Part shown: positions 63,928 through 64,000 of the stretch, in pieces
Layout of the letters: every line of letters begins with the position of its first letter
Position numbering within the stretch: the first letter of the stretch is position 1
Assembly (NCBI GenBank): GCA_023846275.1
Contig: CM043865.1
Span: 29,059,912-29,123,911 of the forward strand
DNA: 64,000 nt
Direction: 5' to 3'
From: Vanilla planifolia
Taxonomy: Eukaryota; Streptophyta; Magnoliopsida; Asparagales; Orchidaceae
The notes under the pieces: model-generated
The model's database searches: none
The model's input: only the letters and a program-made list of their open reading frames with translations
Told to the model about the DNA's origin: nothing
Position numbers and translations under genes: made by a program

Positions 63928-64000
63928 AAAAAAGCTAAGCAAAGATCATTAATGTGTAGAGTAGACCACATTACTTTCATAATCGAACTCAACAATAAAC

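Noticed and set aside
1..64000. CRISPR arrays, tRNA or rRNA genes, bacterial-type operons
   Set aside because: No spaced identical repeats, cloverleaf genes or ribosomal sequence were seen; all tandem repeats here are simple direct duplications or microsatellites.

Overview
This window is nuclear DNA of a flowering plant. Multi-exon genes with GT-AG introns, plant-specific families (MES methylesterase, PB1/octicosapeptide protein, DUF4094 galactosyltransferase, TOM1-like/TOL protein), AT-rich intergenic DNA and decayed plant LINE and Ty1/copia elements all say so. The N-terminus of the methylesterase resembles the monocot form as I remember it, so a monocot is a reasonable but weak guess. I see no bacterial, organellar or viral gene set, no tRNA or rRNA gene and no CRISPR array.

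Layout. 1-2915: a LINE on the minus strand (ORF2 running off the window edge, plus a 5'-truncated ORF1). 2916-9231: AT-rich intergenic DNA with a decayed copia pol fragment (4422-5770), a long TA microsatellite and a 213-bp tandem duplication. 9232-18666 (+): five-exon methylesterase gene whose last intron is 6.5 kb and holds a decayed minus-strand copia element. 20269-21286 (-): two-exon PB1-domain gene. 23167-24968 (+): eight-exon beta-1,3-galactosyltransferase gene. 24969-29715: AT-rich DNA with no gene seen. 29716-~34780 (-): nearly full-length two-ORF LINE, each ORF broken by one TAG. 35567-50733 (+): eight-exon SPF30/SMN-related splicing factor gene with a 6.6-kb first intron and a 5.5-kb fifth intron, both full of old duplicated repeats. 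51570-57956 (-): the last three exons of a TOM1-like (VHS-GAT) gene with a copia fragment in the intron; its 5' exons are not in the window as far as I can see. 57957-61924: intron or intergenic DNA. 61940-63912 (+): an internally deleted, non-autonomous LINE derivative bounded by a 15-bp target-site duplication.

The genes are unrelated housekeeping genes (esterase/hormone metabolism, PB1 scaffold, Golgi glycosylation, pre-mRNA splicing, ubiquitin-cargo sorting), not an operon or cluster. The methylesterase and PB1 genes converge, PB1 and the galactosyltransferase diverge, and SPF30 and the TOM1-like gene converge 837 bp apart. The most noteworthy points are the TSD-flanked LINE derivative that kept ORF1 but lost ORF2 and shares a 3'-end motif with the full-length LINE; the conserved 8-nt ORF1/ORF2 overlap in two diverged LINEs; and the way gene introns have been inflated by transposons. 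I did not find a convincing new defence-like or enzymatic system.
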